The notes: generated by a model from the sequence alone, not told the origin. Counted from the stretch's first letter, positions 1-12,689 are shown. The stretch: 64,000 nt of DNA from Mytilus galloprovincialis (GCF_965363235.1 NC_134849.1:11868863-11932862), one strand, 5' to 3'. Translations and numbers: made by a program.

Positions 1-411
1 CCAGAAAAAACTCGTCATTTATACGCGCTTTTATGACGTCATTCACCATATAGAGGGGATCGCCTGTATCCCTGCACTATTTACGTTCGTCAAGCGTCTT
101 ATTGATCGTCATTGTGCAGGATAAACTAGATATAATAGATGTTCTGTAGGTACTTAATGACAATTCCCTAATGACAGCAGTTTTGATTGTTAATTTTGAG
201 AATTCAATTTGCCGAATAATTCGTACAATATAGAATTATAGTTTTCCAACCACTTGCTCAACATTGGAATGGAAATGACGATGCCCCTAAACGCACAAAT
301 GACGTTCACTAACCCAGAGTGTTTGACGGAAATACATCGAACTCGAAAGTTAAACTCTTTTGTTAAACATTCATGAAATTCAGCAATCGAAAAGTCTTAA
401 AAGTGATTGAT

Positions 412-545
412 TTTTTTCAAAGAGGCGAAAGATACCAAAAGGGACATTTAAATCAGAAATTGACAATTAACCGAGAGAAACATCAGCGAACAGATAGACC
501 AAAAGACAAACAACAGTACACACAATTTAGTTCTAAAACTTTGAA
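412..545 (+). repeat. Repeat R4 fragment (3' end of RT element)
   Basis: The stretch beginning gaggcgaaagataccaaaag resembles 16598-16720, which lies at the 3' end of the reverse-transcriptase fragment there. It is diverged and short. Confidence 0.5.
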
Positions 546-738
546 TATGCAAATCAATTTCATAATGATTTCAAAGACCCTAACCTTATCAGAAGCTATT
601 TATCCTAAGCAAACAAACTGATATAAGACATTTTAGTATATCATTTAGAAATGCCATTGTCATTCCAACGTATTAAAATTTTTAAACTGAGCTTATGGCT
701 AAAAAATATAAGTTCTATGTAATATAAACATAACTTAC

Positions 739-760
739 CCATCGTTTTTGATAGGTTTAC
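739..760 (-). CDS. Gene A candidate exon 8: 22-nt cytoplasmic mini-exon
   Basis: A GCAG acceptor and a strong GG|GTAAGTT donor bracket 22 nt that take phase 1 to phase 2 and read GKPIKNDG across the junctions. Gene C has a mini-exon of exactly 22 nt with the same phases at the same place after its transmembrane exon. That match is the main support, because the protein itself is too short to recognise. No following exon is visible in the window. Confidence 0.5.
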
Positions 761-3700
761 CTGCAACACGTAGACATCACATGTTTAAACAAACATATAC
801 TAATAAGAACACAAGTTTAATTGCAACAAATCATTTGATTTTAAAAGCTGACTGATATGTTTACTAAAATTAAAACACCGGGATAAATCAATATAAATAT
901 TTTACCGCTAAATCATTACAATAGTCGGCATGCAGAAGAGTGTGTAATTAGTATGCTTAAACTTTCTTGATCTTATCTGATAGAAGATTTTCTTCAGCGC
1001 AGAACGAACCATCCTTTTGTAAAATAAATCAACCTGCAGCTTACAAGTAAGCAATGTAGACTGTTGTATGCTAAAAAAAGCTTGCTGCCACAAACAGTAA
1101 TAAAATCAAAGATATTTGAATTATAATCAATAACTAAATGTAACATTTCGCCTAGACAAACATCTGGTTTTTCAGGTCAAAAGCAAAACGATCATTATTT
1201 GTTCCTCTATCGACCTCAACATATTTTATTTCGTTTTTTTTCTGTTATACTTTCACAATTATTCTGACAGTGCTGACATCGTTTGAGTCTCACCTTATAG
1301 GTATAGGGACATTTACAAATAAGTCTTATTGATACTAGCTTTACAACGTTGGTATCATAATTTCATGTGTGTCTGACGATATTAAATACAAAATTCCTGA
1401 CCTTTTATTTTATTAAAATTTACCTTATTTTAAACCAAATGACACAACTTGTCGCTCAATTCCTATGATGACGTCAGCATGGGGCATATTTGTTTCGCAT
1501 GCTTAAATTATTCGATAATTTAACAAAAACTTTATAATAAAACAAAATAACAACTATAATGTATAATTAAAAACCAATTGTTCAGAGAACAATTGAAGGT
1601 CTTTCCATATCAAAGAAATTTTGATAAGAAGATAGTTGTTCATACTGATACGATAAATAATGGTTTAATCATATTTTTAAGTGATATCTAATATGATAGC
1701 TTCTTTCACACTGATTCCAAAAATATATAGTTTCTATATACTTTTGTATTTAGAATGGGAGATACATGGTCACTTCCGGTTTGTTGGAAGTCATTTTTAG
1801 TCTTCAGTAATCAGTTTATGTATCTATATGACAAAATATATGGATTCTGAGTACTTTTATACGAAAAATTTGCAAAAAAAGGTTACTTCCGGTTTTCTCA
1901 AGGTCACTTCCGGTAGTCATTTTTCAAGGTCATTTGTCATCCAACCTTTTGCACAAGGTCAAATGCCATTAAAATGCACTTAGTTGAAGTTATAATCAAA
2001 TAACCTCATATCAAGACATTTCAGGGGCACTAACTCCTATTAGATGCTATTTAATTGTATCAGACCAAATGTAACATATCTTCATAACTATATAGCAATC
2101 ATTTTGCACCTGTTCTTTAATATGTACCTTTTCAAGGGTTGGAGAAAATGCAAAAACATGGAAAATTCCGAATTTAGAACTTGACCTTGACCTTTGACCT
2201 TGACCCCATTTTCTAATAAAGGGCCTAGGGATCTCAAATAAATACATTCCAGGGTTATACGGTTGACGGTTTATTAGTTAATAACACATATTGAGAAAAT
2301 AATTTTGTAAAGGTAGATAACTCCTATAAAATTTCATCGAATCGCTTCGATCCAAATAAGCCAAATTTTCCTTAGGATGTAACGAACAATTTGTAAAAAG
2401 AATTTCGTCGCTATCTTTTTTTGTTACAAAGGAGATGCACTCTGATGATAAACAGTGAATAGGGAGATAACTCTTACAAAGAAAAGTGTTCGGCTTAGCA
2501 GGGTTAAATGTAAAAGCGCATAAACTGTACGATACAATATGAGAAATATCTAAGCGACATATTGCGAAACAAACATTTGTCGCAATATCAAAATTAGGCG
2601 GAAGAAAAAAAAAAAAAAATAATAATAATCAGAAGAAATACAATAGGTCTTTCCACAGAAAAGTGGAAAGACCTAATTAATAAAATAAACATTTTACTTA
2701 TAATTGGGATTCTAAAATATATCATGATGAGTGCAGTTTTTTCCTAAACGATGTTCATATTCATTACTTATCAGACTGTATACAAACCATGCAGAAAAGG
2801 GGCTTAAAATTACTGAATTGAGTAATACACTACAAATGTACCTTCTTTTGGTGTTTCCTTTCGAGCACACATATGTGTGTAGATCAACACGAACGCTACC
2901 GATACCAGTATGCTTCCAACAGATACCCCAGAAACAATGGCAGCAAACTCCAAGCGTGTCTCTATACCTAATGAGAAATAACAATAACTCAATCATTGTA
3001 CATTATTTTAATTTTTATTAATAGAAAGTTATGAATTATTCTAACATGACGTCTAGTCCTGCTACCTCTTTTAAACAACAGCGTGAAGACACATGAACAG
3101 TGTATATCGTATATTTTTAGAATCGAAATAATTCATGCAAGCCATATATGGAAAAATTCCATTTGGCTAAAGACCAACTAAAAATGATAGCAAATATATG
3201 GCTGCCGTGGATTATTTCAATGACAGTCATTGAAATATGTTATTAAAATGGTTTAACATTATGTTGGATGCTGTGTTTTTAAATCACATGATTTAGTTTT
3301 AAAATTGATAATTTGAAAGTATAAACGAGAGAACTGAACACTCTAACGCAATAAAAAGAATGGTCTTTAAAATTGTGTTTGAGTTAAAACAAACATTAAA
3401 ATTAAAAAAAAGGTTTTATAAAAAATATATCACAATACAATGAAAGAAGAAGCGTTGCCAAGCTTAATTTTTATTATACTGCATGGATAAAACCCGAAGA
3501 TTCCGAATATTTGGCCCAAACAAATGAAAACAAGACAAGCTAATATCCTGAAAGGCATGTCTTGTACTAACAGCTTGAAATGCAACAGCAGCTACAAACA
3601 CGACCAAACAGTAAAACATAATTTAAAAGTATGATTCTTACAAGCAACAGGAAAAAATCCAAAATAGATATCTCTCCAAATACAGAATCTTAGAAAGATA

Positions 3701-6700
3701 CATTTTATGATTGATAAAAGATTACATTGCTAAATTCATATTTACCTGAACAAGATAATGTGTTACAAAGTTTGACGTCTGTATCAGTTCCGTCGCAATA
3801 TAATCCACCATTCAACGGAGGCTGACTGGTGCAATTACGTGATCTTTCTTTTAAACCGCCATTGCAAGGCTTGCTACAATCTGTCCAAGTCATCCATGGT
3901 GACCATTCGCCAACAACAACTGCAAATCAATTAACAAATATATTTGGTAAGCAAAATACAAACATATTGTTAGTTTGAATAACATTTTAGCTTATATAAA
4001 TTAGCAGGAGTGGTATGATTGCCAATGAAACAACGATCATTCCGAGTTCAAACAAAGCGGATGAAACCTATTAGAGGCTATACCAATGGGAAAAATCCAT
4101 GCCAATTGTATGGCTGCAAAAGACTCCGTCATTAAACATTTGAAAATTGTGAAATAAATGAATACAAAATTTGATGATCTAACTTATTATAGAGAATAAA
4201 ACAATTTGTATTTCACAATGAATATATCATGTACAGCATGTTGCAAGTGCTTGTTTTGTATCACCTTGTTGTTTTACCTGGACAAGAAACAGTATAGCAT
4301 TTTGTTGTTTGCGATGGAGACCCATAACAATATACACCTTCAGATTGAGGTGTAGGATTGTTGCATTGGCGTGTTCTGGTCCGAAATCCAACCCCACAGC
4401 TACTGCTACATGATGTCCATTGTTGCCATGTGGACCATCTACCATTAACTTAAACAAATCATAGAAACATATACATGATATATTAGATAAAGAAAAAAAA
4501 AAAAAAACCTAGAGGTTTTTCCATACCAAACATGTAATCATGAAATGTGTTTACTTTACGATAACCAAATCATGTTGTTTGATCTTGTATAACTTACAAC
4601 CAATATATTAACAGTTGATAAGACTGTTGTTTGTATTAAAAATAACAAGAAGTAAATGAGCTTATGCTTGTGGTTTAAGATGTATGGAACTATTTGATTC
4701 CTACATACTAATAGTCAGGATTACATACGTCCATCAGACAACGTTCATCAATACACAAGGTAAGTATAATACTGTGAGGTTACTTTTATTCGTGGGATAC
4801 CGAATTTCGTGGTTTAAGAGGATTAATGTAGCCTGCAATCTTGGTGTCTAACGAAATATAACATTTGTTGTTCAATTCCAAATTTGTAAATATCTACTTG
4901 CCCATGTAGGTTTGAATACATGAATACGGTTTTATAAACCCACGCCGTATGAACTAAATATACATTTTGTTTGAACAACTTCACACCGGATTTTACGCAT
5001 TTAATCTTTCACTAATCTAAATTGTCAACCTTTTACTTCTCATGATAAATAAAATTTGTCCGATGAAAATCAGATTTCCGGTGATGTATGCGATAATCAA
5101 GTGTTTTTATAATTCTCATAGGATTTCATTTCGGTCTTGATTTTTTATTTTATAATAATTAATTGTACAATTCAAAGTACGTCTGAAGCATTTTCTTATA
5201 TGTTTTCGTTAAGTGAGACCGTTGATCATGTTGATTTAAAGTGTGCAACAACTTAAATGTTTCCTCTGCATTTTCCTCAATCGAGATATTTTTTTAAGTA
5301 TAAATGAAACAGCTTATTTCCTAAAGCATTTATTTTAATTAAGCATGTTATGAATTAAGTCATTAATGAAACACGATGAAGACAGTGAAAATGAACACCT
5401 TAGTGTTTCAATGTTCTGCACGTCATTATAAGACAACAACTGATCAAAACCACGAATATTCGTGTAGTGTTCCAATTCGTCACTCAATTTATTTTCTACC
5501 AGCAATAACATGAATAACAAATCCACATTTTTTTTAAGATCCAATGTAAAATTCACAAATTTTGCAATAATAAGTATTATCTATACATATTGAATAAAAG
5601 TAAGTTGATAACAGTAAAATACGACTTGTGCTGAACTCGGTCTTATGTACCTGGACAAGGGGTGTTATTGCATGTTCTTGTCTCCAGTGTGTTTCCTTGA
5701 CAGCATGACCCTCTATATTTAGGCAATGGATTATTGCATTCGTGTGATCTAGTCTGAACACCTCCATTACAGCTTCTGGTACATGTCGACCATTGTGCCC
5801 ATCTTGACCATCCACCATTTACTTAAAAACGAATCAAAGAAACAATGATTGAAAAATATTATTTGACATTGCTAAAAAGTAATAAAGTGTCTATATCGGA
5901 TATATTAGTACCAATTACTACTACTCATTCGGAAATTCAAATTATGGAAGATCATAACAACAAAATTATCTAAAACTATATCCCTTTGTCGAGATTTGTT
6001 TGGAAAATATTTGTATAGTATAAGGGTTCAATAATTCAATTTACAGGTTTCCGGACTTTGAACTGATAATTTAAACAAGTGAAGTATTATATATTGTGAT
6101 AAGAACTTTCAGGTAAAATTTCACTTAAGCTTTTGTCATTTTTTTTCAATATTAAGGGTGACACAAGATTTATGTATTGAATAGAAATATCCAACGTATT
6201 TTTTATGTTAGAACTATTGAAATAGACATTATGTATTTAATAACCAATACTCACGATAAACACAGGAACCAAACGTTTGCTTTACTAGTTTTATCAAAAT
6301 AGGAAATTGTTCATCTCTTTTAGGAAATCACTTGTTTCATTTATTTCCGAAAGCAATGGCAAAAAATAGGATTGATATTGCAATGAATTGTGAATGTCAA
6401 CCGAAATGGCAGATATTTTGAAAATTCTAAAGTCGAATTCCACATTTATGCATGTCAATGTAACGGAGAATTCTCATACCTGGATAAAGGTTGTTGCAAA
6501 AAACTCCTACATCTTCACGGTGAGTACAGTCATGTTCTTTCCATGGTTTACTTGGACAACCGTACAGTCTACTTTCACTTCCTGTGCACTCCAAATCGTC
6601 AAGCATTATGGTTCCAGATCCATCTTCCACCAGGTTTCCTAATGAAACTCCACTACTAATGAAGAAAAAAAGACAAAACAATACATATACATATACATTC

Positions 6701-8142
6701 TCCGTTACATCGACATAACTTTTACATTTACAATTTGAATCGAAAAATAGATAAGTATAACAATCGATCAAAATGAATTTCTGCTATAAGTATAATTATA
6801 TAGTAAAATGTACTTAACGTGTTTATTCAAGACAATACAACCGTCACATAAGTATTATGCTATGCCTTGAAGCAAAGTTTATTAGAATTATTTACTCTCT
6901 GTATTGTTTATTAAGAAGACAGAACTATCTATCTGAAAATTTTAACTCAATACAGGTTAATAAACATCTTGATATTTTCCTTTTGAATGGGTTCAACAGT
7001 ATGAACGTTGTATATTATACATCTAACTATATGTTGGTTCAGTTCGGTCCATGTCTAGTAAAACATTTGTATATACCTGAAACCAAGTTGTTTGCATGCT
7101 ACCGTTGCGGCGTTGTCGTCAAATTTATCATCACAGACTGTACCCCATTCATAATTGTAGTAAATTTCAAGCCTGTAAGAATCTGTCAATCTTACATCAC
7201 CTAAAAGTATGAATTATGTTTTTTAAATGTTGTAAAGTTTTGGTTTTCGTTCGCAAGTTACCTATTATCGATGTGGTTCAATGCTTAATGTAGGTCAAGA
7301 AACGTTGTTATTTTTTGTTATTGTTAATGTGATATGACCTGCTTTTCAAAAGTATGTGTCTCACTGGTTGGATTACATAACGATAAGATTATTTTGAAAA
7401 TTAACGGGCACGGAGAAAATTCCGTACTGTTTTCAAAGATCAAATAAGTTTATTTCATCATATTTGTCCATCTACTGCAAATTTATCTTAACACGCATTT
7501 TGAAATCGCACATTATTTCCGAGTTTGAAGAAACGTTTCATTTGTATATTTTTACAGTTATATAATCACATGACGACATCTCTTATACATGTTAAACAAT
7601 GTATCCCTAACACAACAATGCACTTATCACTAGTGATAAGCTAAAACTTATTATTGAAATATATGAACCCTTATTCAAGTACCACCTAGTTTTAAATTAT
7701 ACGTTTATATGCATCAACGGTCTGACAAATTACAATTTGTTAAAGCACTTTGATTCCTACAAGGGACCTGAAATTTACAGAAACATGCTTGATTTATCTT
7801 ATTGACATACATAAAGGTATTATTTCTTTAAAATAAAATCTCAAAAATAATGTGTTACTTTTGTCGTTGTAACGTTTGTTTAAATGTAAAAAAATTAAAT
7901 CATATCAGGTATTATGATTAATAGGATTCAGGCTACGATTAAACAGCAAGTTTCTGTATTTACATAGTACATGTAGTCCCAACCAATGTCTATTCATATT
8001 ACAAGACATTCGAATGATAGCTCATACGTATACAACTGATACGAGATAAATTATAAAACTCACCATTGCTTAGTGCTTCAATAACAAGTACATCGAAAAA
8101 GACAGCAACGACAATCAGTAATATCATTTTTCTGAAATTCAT
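739..8142 (-). CDS. Gene A: SRCR-TSP1x3-TM receptor (3' end outside window)
   Basis: Spliced gene rebuilt from eight exons: 8064-8142, 7077-7200, 6480-6655, 5651-5821, 4278-4448, 3746-3919, 2842-2967 and probably 739-760. All introns are GT-AG and the phases chain without a break (1,2,1,1,1,1,1,2). The roughly 340 residues up to the transmembrane exon comprise a signal peptide (1-23 or so), one SRCR domain with six cysteines (about 27-126), three TSP1 modules (about 127-183, 184-240, 241-298), and a transmembrane segment of about 22 residues followed by a basic stop-transfer stretch. It should be a type I cell-surface protein. It is a paralogue of genes B and C on the same strand. No stop-bearing tail exon was found between position 1 and 739, so the C-terminus probably lies outside the window. 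The ligand is unknown; SRCR and TSP1 modules commonly bind microbial surfaces, glycans or matrix. Confidence 0.85.
1565..2678 (-). mobile_element. Hairpin-ended repeat HE, single long-type copy
   Basis: A complete single unit is flanked by AATT on both sides (1565-1568 and 2675-2678). One end carries the hairpin CAATTGTTC-tct/aga-GAACAATTG and the other a hairpin with AGGTCTTTCCAC/GTGGAAAGACCT arms. It is in the opposite orientation to the units at 55898-59271 and closely matches them. It holds three CCGGAAGT motifs (as ACTTCCGG near 1772, 1885 and 1906) and a TGACCT cluster near 2187. It lies in the last in-window intron of gene A. No coding capacity was seen. Confidence 0.75.
2842..2967 (-). 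CDS. Gene A exon 7: transmembrane segment
   Basis: This 126-nt phase 1-1 exon is the same length as the gene B transmembrane exon. Its 42 residues start [20 protein letters not shown] and run through a hydrophobic helix ([11 protein letters not shown]) to a basic juxtamembrane stretch (CARKETPKE). GVSVG-I is conserved in gene B (GVSVGCI) and nearly so in gene C (GVAIGCI). The donor is GAAG|GTACAT. Confidence 0.85.
3746..3919 (-). CDS. Gene A exon 6: TSP1 module 3
   Basis: This 174-nt phase 1-1 exon starts [20 protein letters not shown] and ends CNTLSCSG. It contains [10 protein letters not shown], nearly the same as the GGLKERARSC of gene B module 3, so the two membrane-proximal modules look orthologous to each other within the family. 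Confidence 0.9.
4010..4145 (+). repeat. Repeat R1, partial diverged copy
   Basis: It starts with the R1 phrase tggtatgattgccaatgaaa and is heavily diverged after that. It lies in the gene A intron between TSP1 modules 2 and 3. Confidence 0.5.
4278..4448 (-). CDS. Gene A exon 5: TSP1 module 2
   Basis: This 171-nt phase 1-1 exon starts [20 protein letters not shown] and ends [10 protein letters not shown]. It has the tryptophan ladder, an arginine-rich strand (GFRTRTRQC) and all six cysteines. The acceptor is TTTAAG and the donor G|GTAAAA. Confidence 0.9.
5651..5821 (-). CDS. Gene A exon 4: TSP1 module 1
   Basis: This 171-nt phase 1-1 exon is one complete TSP1 repeat. It starts [20 protein letters not shown] and ends CNNTPCPG. 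The WxxWxxW ladder, the GGVQTRS stretch and all six module cysteines are present, plus an adjacent extra cysteine in SCCQG shared with the first module of gene B. Confidence 0.9.
6480..6655 (-). CDS. Gene A exon 3: SRCR domain, C-terminal half
   Basis: This 176-nt exon follows the acceptor TTCATTAG. It reads [20 protein letters not shown], and later contains [10 protein letters not shown]. It carries cysteines 3 to 6, giving six in the whole domain, the count and two-exon arrangement described for group A SRCR domains. The donor is CCAG|GTATGAG, phase 1. Confidence 0.9.
7077..7200 (-). CDS. Gene A exon 2: SRCR domain, N-terminal half
   Basis: This 124-nt exon has acceptor TTTTAG and donor CAG|GTATAT. 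It reads [20 protein letters not shown] and then [27 protein letters not shown] and the AC-QLGF end are SRCR hallmarks. It carries cysteines 1 and 2 and ends in phase 2 directly after QLGF. Confidence 0.9.
8064..8142 (-). CDS. Gene A exon 1: signal peptide
   Basis: The ATG is at 8142 and 26 codons follow, starting [17 protein letters not shown] short basic N-terminus precedes a hydrophobic core of about 14 residues and a polar end (EALSN), a classic signal peptide. The donor is G|GTGAG and the exon ends in phase 1, matching the SRCR exon that follows. Confidence 0.85.
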
Positions 8143-9614
8143 TACAGTATTATAGTTATACGTGAAGCTTTATTAGTAAAACACTGCGGGATACATAAGT
8201 ACAGAGTCACATATAACGAATATCACCAAAACCAGACTAACCAATAAAATACCATTCATAAAGACAAATAAAAGAATGATATTTAAACGTTACAATAAAA
8301 AAACGTCAGTGCCATATATATATCATTATTAGTCATAATTGTTTGGTTTTGTATACATCGTTGACTTTCAAATACTGGACTTGAAACGTCCCGTGTGAAT
8401 AAATTTCAAAAAGTCCGCCTTATAAAATAAACCAAGATATGTTTGATTTGTTATAGCAAATTTGTTTTTGTATCTGTCTTGAAAGTAACAAAGTTAGTCA
8501 AATATGTATTCATCTGAATCATTATCGTACATTATATCAAATACAAGTCTTATTCTTTTTTTTTTTTTGTTAGTGAATACATTGTATACTTTTACCTTTC
8601 TTGTGGATTATTTTTTTTGAAATTTAAACACACTATTCATGTTTGCATTAAAAAAAACATTAGAGGTAAACACACTGCTTTGAACATAACGTTACATGAA
8701 TATCAAAAATGTACCCATCGCAGAAACGATTCTGAATACAATTAATACAATTTTGTATCGTGTGAATCAACACAATTATTTAATATTCAATCCAAACCGA
8801 AGTAAGAAACAAGCGTTCCCTTTATTTGTTGACTATAACTTAATCTGTTGTTTCGCTTCTCTTTTACAGATTAATAAAGTATTCATGTGTTTGCGTAATT
8901 GTGTTATTTCCTTGATCCTTTTCGATTATTCTTGTCTATTGTATTTTCGATTATTCTTGTCTATTGTATTTGATACAAGTTGCATTGCACTAGACACTTA
9001 AAATTTCGTTTTGATTAATTATTTCTTATGTTTGCAGATATTATTATTGTGTAACGTAACGTACAAAATTAAAGTATACTTACTTTCGCGATGGCAGCAA
9101 TATTTTAATATCATCTTCCGTGTAGATGATTTTGATTTAACTGTATTCCATGAAAAGGAAATCAATAATTGTTATCCTAAAATAGACAAAATAAACTTCA
9201 TGATTAAGAAAAACTTTTGTAAAATTTGATTACTTCAAGTATCAATTTAGAATGGGAAATTCCAATTCACTATATGTTATCAAGATTTATAAGAAAGTAA
9301 TTATTGTTCCAATCAAATGAATGAGAGCAACACAACACCAATAGGATTCTCACGTTTGTGAATTGGTAAAGAAAAGACAGAGTGCATCTTGTCTTATAAT
9401 CTTTGATATCATTAATATGAAATATGGCAAAATTAAAATGTCACAAAACATTTAAAGGATATCTGTTTTCTACAATGTAGAATTTTTCTATCTTTCCTTT
9501 TTTTCTGTTTAAAGAATAATAGTAATGAAACAGAATAAATCATTTTGTTTAAGTACAATGAAGTTAAAAAAAAACGTTTTTAGCCAGTTGTTTTTCTCAT
9601 ATATTTAAACTGCT
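8143..9614. other. Upstream of gene A, no gene seen
   Basis: This AT-rich stretch would hold the gene A promoter and 5' UTR. I see no clear TATA or initiator arrangement and no domain-bearing frame. The short open frames at 8696-9229 show no recognisable protein. Confidence 0.5.
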
Positions 9615-9620
9615 TAATTA

Positions 9621-9712
9621 GTTATCAAAGGTACCGGGATTATAATTAAGTACAATAGACGCGCGTTTCGACTACATAAGACACATCAGTGACTCTCATA
9701 TCAAAATATATA
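9621..9712 (-). repeat. Repeat R2, inverted copy
   Basis: This is the R2 end in reverse orientation: ttatcaaaggtaccgggatt, then the core gacgcgcgtttcg and catcagtga. It is one of five copies in the window. Confidence 0.7.
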
Positions 9713-10429
9713 AAGGGTTGCTATCCTGTCAACATATATGTTTGAGTTTAAATCATTCCATCTTATAAAGTTTGCATAAGCCGTTGTTCTACTGATTACC
9801 GACTTTATTATAACCTTACACTTATCAATAAGTCAATGCTAATCTTCATTTGGCATTACAATTTAGTAATGCCAATATACTGCTTAAATCTGCGTTAGAG
9901 CTTGCTATATACTACACAAAGTATATTTGTTAATAAGAATTCAGGGGTTAAAGAGCTTAATTTATTCTACGAATAATTGTATTGTTTATTTTTGTGTTTA
10001 TTAATATTTTACCCAAAACATAAAGTTTTAAATATTTTCTATATTAAATTACTTATTTACCAAATATGTTTAGAGTACTTGTTATCAACTGCAAAGTTGT
10101 GAGGTACCTGAATCAGAGGCAGATCCTTCAACATTTAAAAAAAAAACATCACATGCAATTTCGGAATCTTTTTCATTTCTATAAATAATAAAAATAAAAA
10201 ATAATTGACTAGTCTACACTTCATACACGTTTTCCAAATTTCATAAATTGTTACATCTGAGAGGTGTTATGTTTCTCTGCATCTTAAAGAGGAAAAAACT
10301 TCATCAACGTAAGTTGTGACGTATCACATTATTTACTATTATAAGAGCCTACACTTGAGTGTTTTGGGTCGCGACATGTTTTTGTTAATTTTACCTTTTG
10401 TGATACATGTTAAAGTATGAAAGCAAAAC

Positions 10430-10620
10430 TGCCGTACTTACCCTTCCGGAGCACCTGTTATCACCCCCAGTTTTGTTGGGTTTCGTGTTGCTTGGTCTTT
10501 AGTTTTCAATGTTGTGTCTTGTGTACTGTTATTTGTCTGTTTGTCATTTTTTTTGGCCATTGCGTTGTCCGTTTGATTTCGATGTATAACTTTTAATGTC
10601 TCTTTTGTCCTTCTTTTACT
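10430..10620 (+). repeat. Repeat R4, copy inverted relative to 16598-16830
   Basis: It contains cttacccttccggagcacct, the reverse complement of the sequence at about 16765-16785, and continues with matching sequence. R4 is the 3' tail of the RT element, so this looks like a 5'-truncated insertion with only the tail kept. The open frame across it is therefore not a gene. Confidence 0.6.
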
Positions 10621-10984
10621 TACTATTTTTGTTAAGCAGCCGTCGTCGTTCACTTCCTTATCAAATATGTCAATTAACATATAAACAAAAAAAAGAAAAG
10701 ATGTATATGATAGTCCTTTAATTTCTTATTCCAAATATACACTTTTAATGGTACTTCAACATCTATCAAGTGTCAATTAAAAAAAGGAAATGTATAGTTG
10801 GTAATTACTTGAGTATTTGGGAGAAATTTTACACTATTTTAATCTTTCTCTAAATCAGAACTGCTCGATTATTGACGAAATGAGATTAATTCATTGCAGT
10901 AATTTCAGCATACTTACATCATGTCTAAATCTAGAAATGGTAGAAATAACCAAACTACCTCAGGATATCTATATTCAGTATACA

Positions 10985-11275
10985 AAAGATGTGGTATCAT
11001 TGTAAAAGCGACAACTCCTCACAAGAGATCAAATGATACTAAAATTAACAAGCGTAAGGTCTTCAACAGGAAGTTGAACCCATAATACATAGTCATCTAT
11101 ACAAGACCCAGAAAAAACAAATGTTAAGCTTTTCAAACGCAAGAATAATGGTCTAATGAATGTACCAAAAAATAAAGATATTTAATTATTAACACATCAA
11201 CAAACGATAACCACTGAAAAACAGTCTCCTGACTTTGGACAGTAGTCAACATTTCGGTGTGGACATGAATATCAA
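10985..11275 (+). repeat. Repeat R1, left part, interrupted
   Basis: R1 begins near gtggtatcattgtaaaagcg and runs to tcctgactttggacagtagt. The expected continuation (catacatacagaatatagag and onward) appears only at 11527 and beyond, after an R2 copy. The R1 copy therefore looks split by a later insertion. Confidence 0.55.
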
Positions 11276-11324
11276 TTATTTGGTCATTTTTATAAATTCC
11301 TTTATACAAAACCGTGAAATTTTT

Positions 11325-11527
11325 GAAAAACTAAGGATTTTCTTATCCCAGGCATAGATTACCTTAGCCGTATTTGGCACATCTTTTTGTGATCTTCAAT
11401 GCTCTTAAACTTTGTACTTGTTTGGCTTTATAAATATTTTGATATGAGCGTCACTGATGAGTCTTATGTAGACGAAACGCGCGTCTGGCGTACTAAATTA
11501 TAATCCTGGTACCTTCAATAACTATAA
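11325..11527 (+). repeat. Repeat R2, nested in R1
   Basis: A full-looking R2 copy runs from ctaaggattttcttatccca through tatgagcgtcactgatgagt and the core gacgaaacgcgcgtctggcg to cctggtaccttcaataact. Confidence 0.65.
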
Positions 11528-11780
11528 TCATACATACAGAATATAGAGGGGTTAAATAAATTAGCAGAATTCTAACCCTCCACCTAACCTTGGACAGTGG
11601 TGTAACAGTACAACATACTAACGAACTAAAAAAAATTAATAGAAGAGGCTTAACTCATCAGATAGATACAAATAGCATTACATCTAGAAAAAAAACATAG
11701 AGTGGTACTTGTACATCCAACCAACAAAATATAGATAACTTTAAGAGCTGAGTTACAAACACTAGGTGAAAGTCAATGCC
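11527..11780 (+). repeat. Repeat R1, right part
   Basis: It continues R1 with gaggggttaaat, accctccacctaaccttgga and cagtggtgtaacagtacaac. The same order of phrases is seen, uninterrupted, in the copy at 17795-18185. Confidence 0.5.
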
Positions 11781-12357
11781 GACTCATCAAACAAAAAAAC
11801 GTGCATCTAAGACTATTTTATTAATCAGTAAATATCCAACATTTTAAAAATCTTAAACGTCACGAAAGACAATAGGCGTATGATTACGCAAAAAGCAGCA
11901 TCACCATCTAAAACATGAAAAATAGCAATAGTTAACGATACATCGTCTTTTTGTCGTTAATTGTTGTGGCGTTTCCCGTGCTTAACCAAAACATCAAAAT
12001 CTAGGAAAGGACAGTTTAAAATTGTTAAAAAATCTATTTAGATTTAGTTCCTTTAGGTAAAATTCGGAATTATATTTGCAAAATTCCAGTACATTTGTAT
12101 TTGATGGAGGTAAGCTGTATTGTTTCTAGGCTCAATACGACTGTACGAGGACCTAATACATGTTAAATACACGTCTTTCATATATATGTCTAAGAATATA
12201 ACTTAAACACACTAATTAATACATTAAAAAGTTCTATTAGATGTTAAATAGAAATACGCAATATTTCGCTAAACAAATTAGCTTCATCAGGCGTGTGCAT
12301 CTCTCAAGGTGAAATCGGATGCATGACAAAAAAATATTTTTGTAGCTTAATCTATAC

Positions 12358-12689
12358 AAAAATATAAAACAACACGTTTAATAATTTATTGCGTCCGAAG
12401 CGCTTTTCTGGATTTACCTTCATCAGGAACGCTCAAAGCCAAACATTTGAAATCCGAAGATGTATAAGTACCGAAAATCGTTGAAGAGCTATAAGTTAAA
12501 AATACCTAAAATAAATAGCCAAATTCATCTAAAGCCAACTTTGCCTGAGGGAGTTGAAACCTTAGTTTCATAATAATTTCAAAATTTATAAACGGACAAT
12601 TTTAGTAAAGTTTGTTTAATCATGTCAGTACCGAAGCACTGACTACTGAGCTGATGATACCCTCGGGGACTGATAGTCCACCAGCAGAG
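12358..12689 (+). repeat. Tandem duplication, copy 1 (332 bp)
   Basis: It is identical base for base to 12708-13039 as far as I can compare by eye. The content (gcgtccgaagcgcttttctg, then catcaggaacgctcaaagcc) reads like a dispersed repeat family with an R2-like core. There is no gene. Confidence 0.85.

Noticed and set aside
2712..2996. 94-residue minus frame over the gene A transmembrane exon
   Set aside because: It is an alternative frame of the same exon; the phase-1 reading gives the conserved GVSVG helix and joins the neighbours.
10438..10680. 80-residue minus-strand frame ending in TKLGVITGAPEG
   Set aside because: It overlaps repeat R4, the non-coding tail of the RT element, and the same phrase recurs at 16572-16808 in a different reading.
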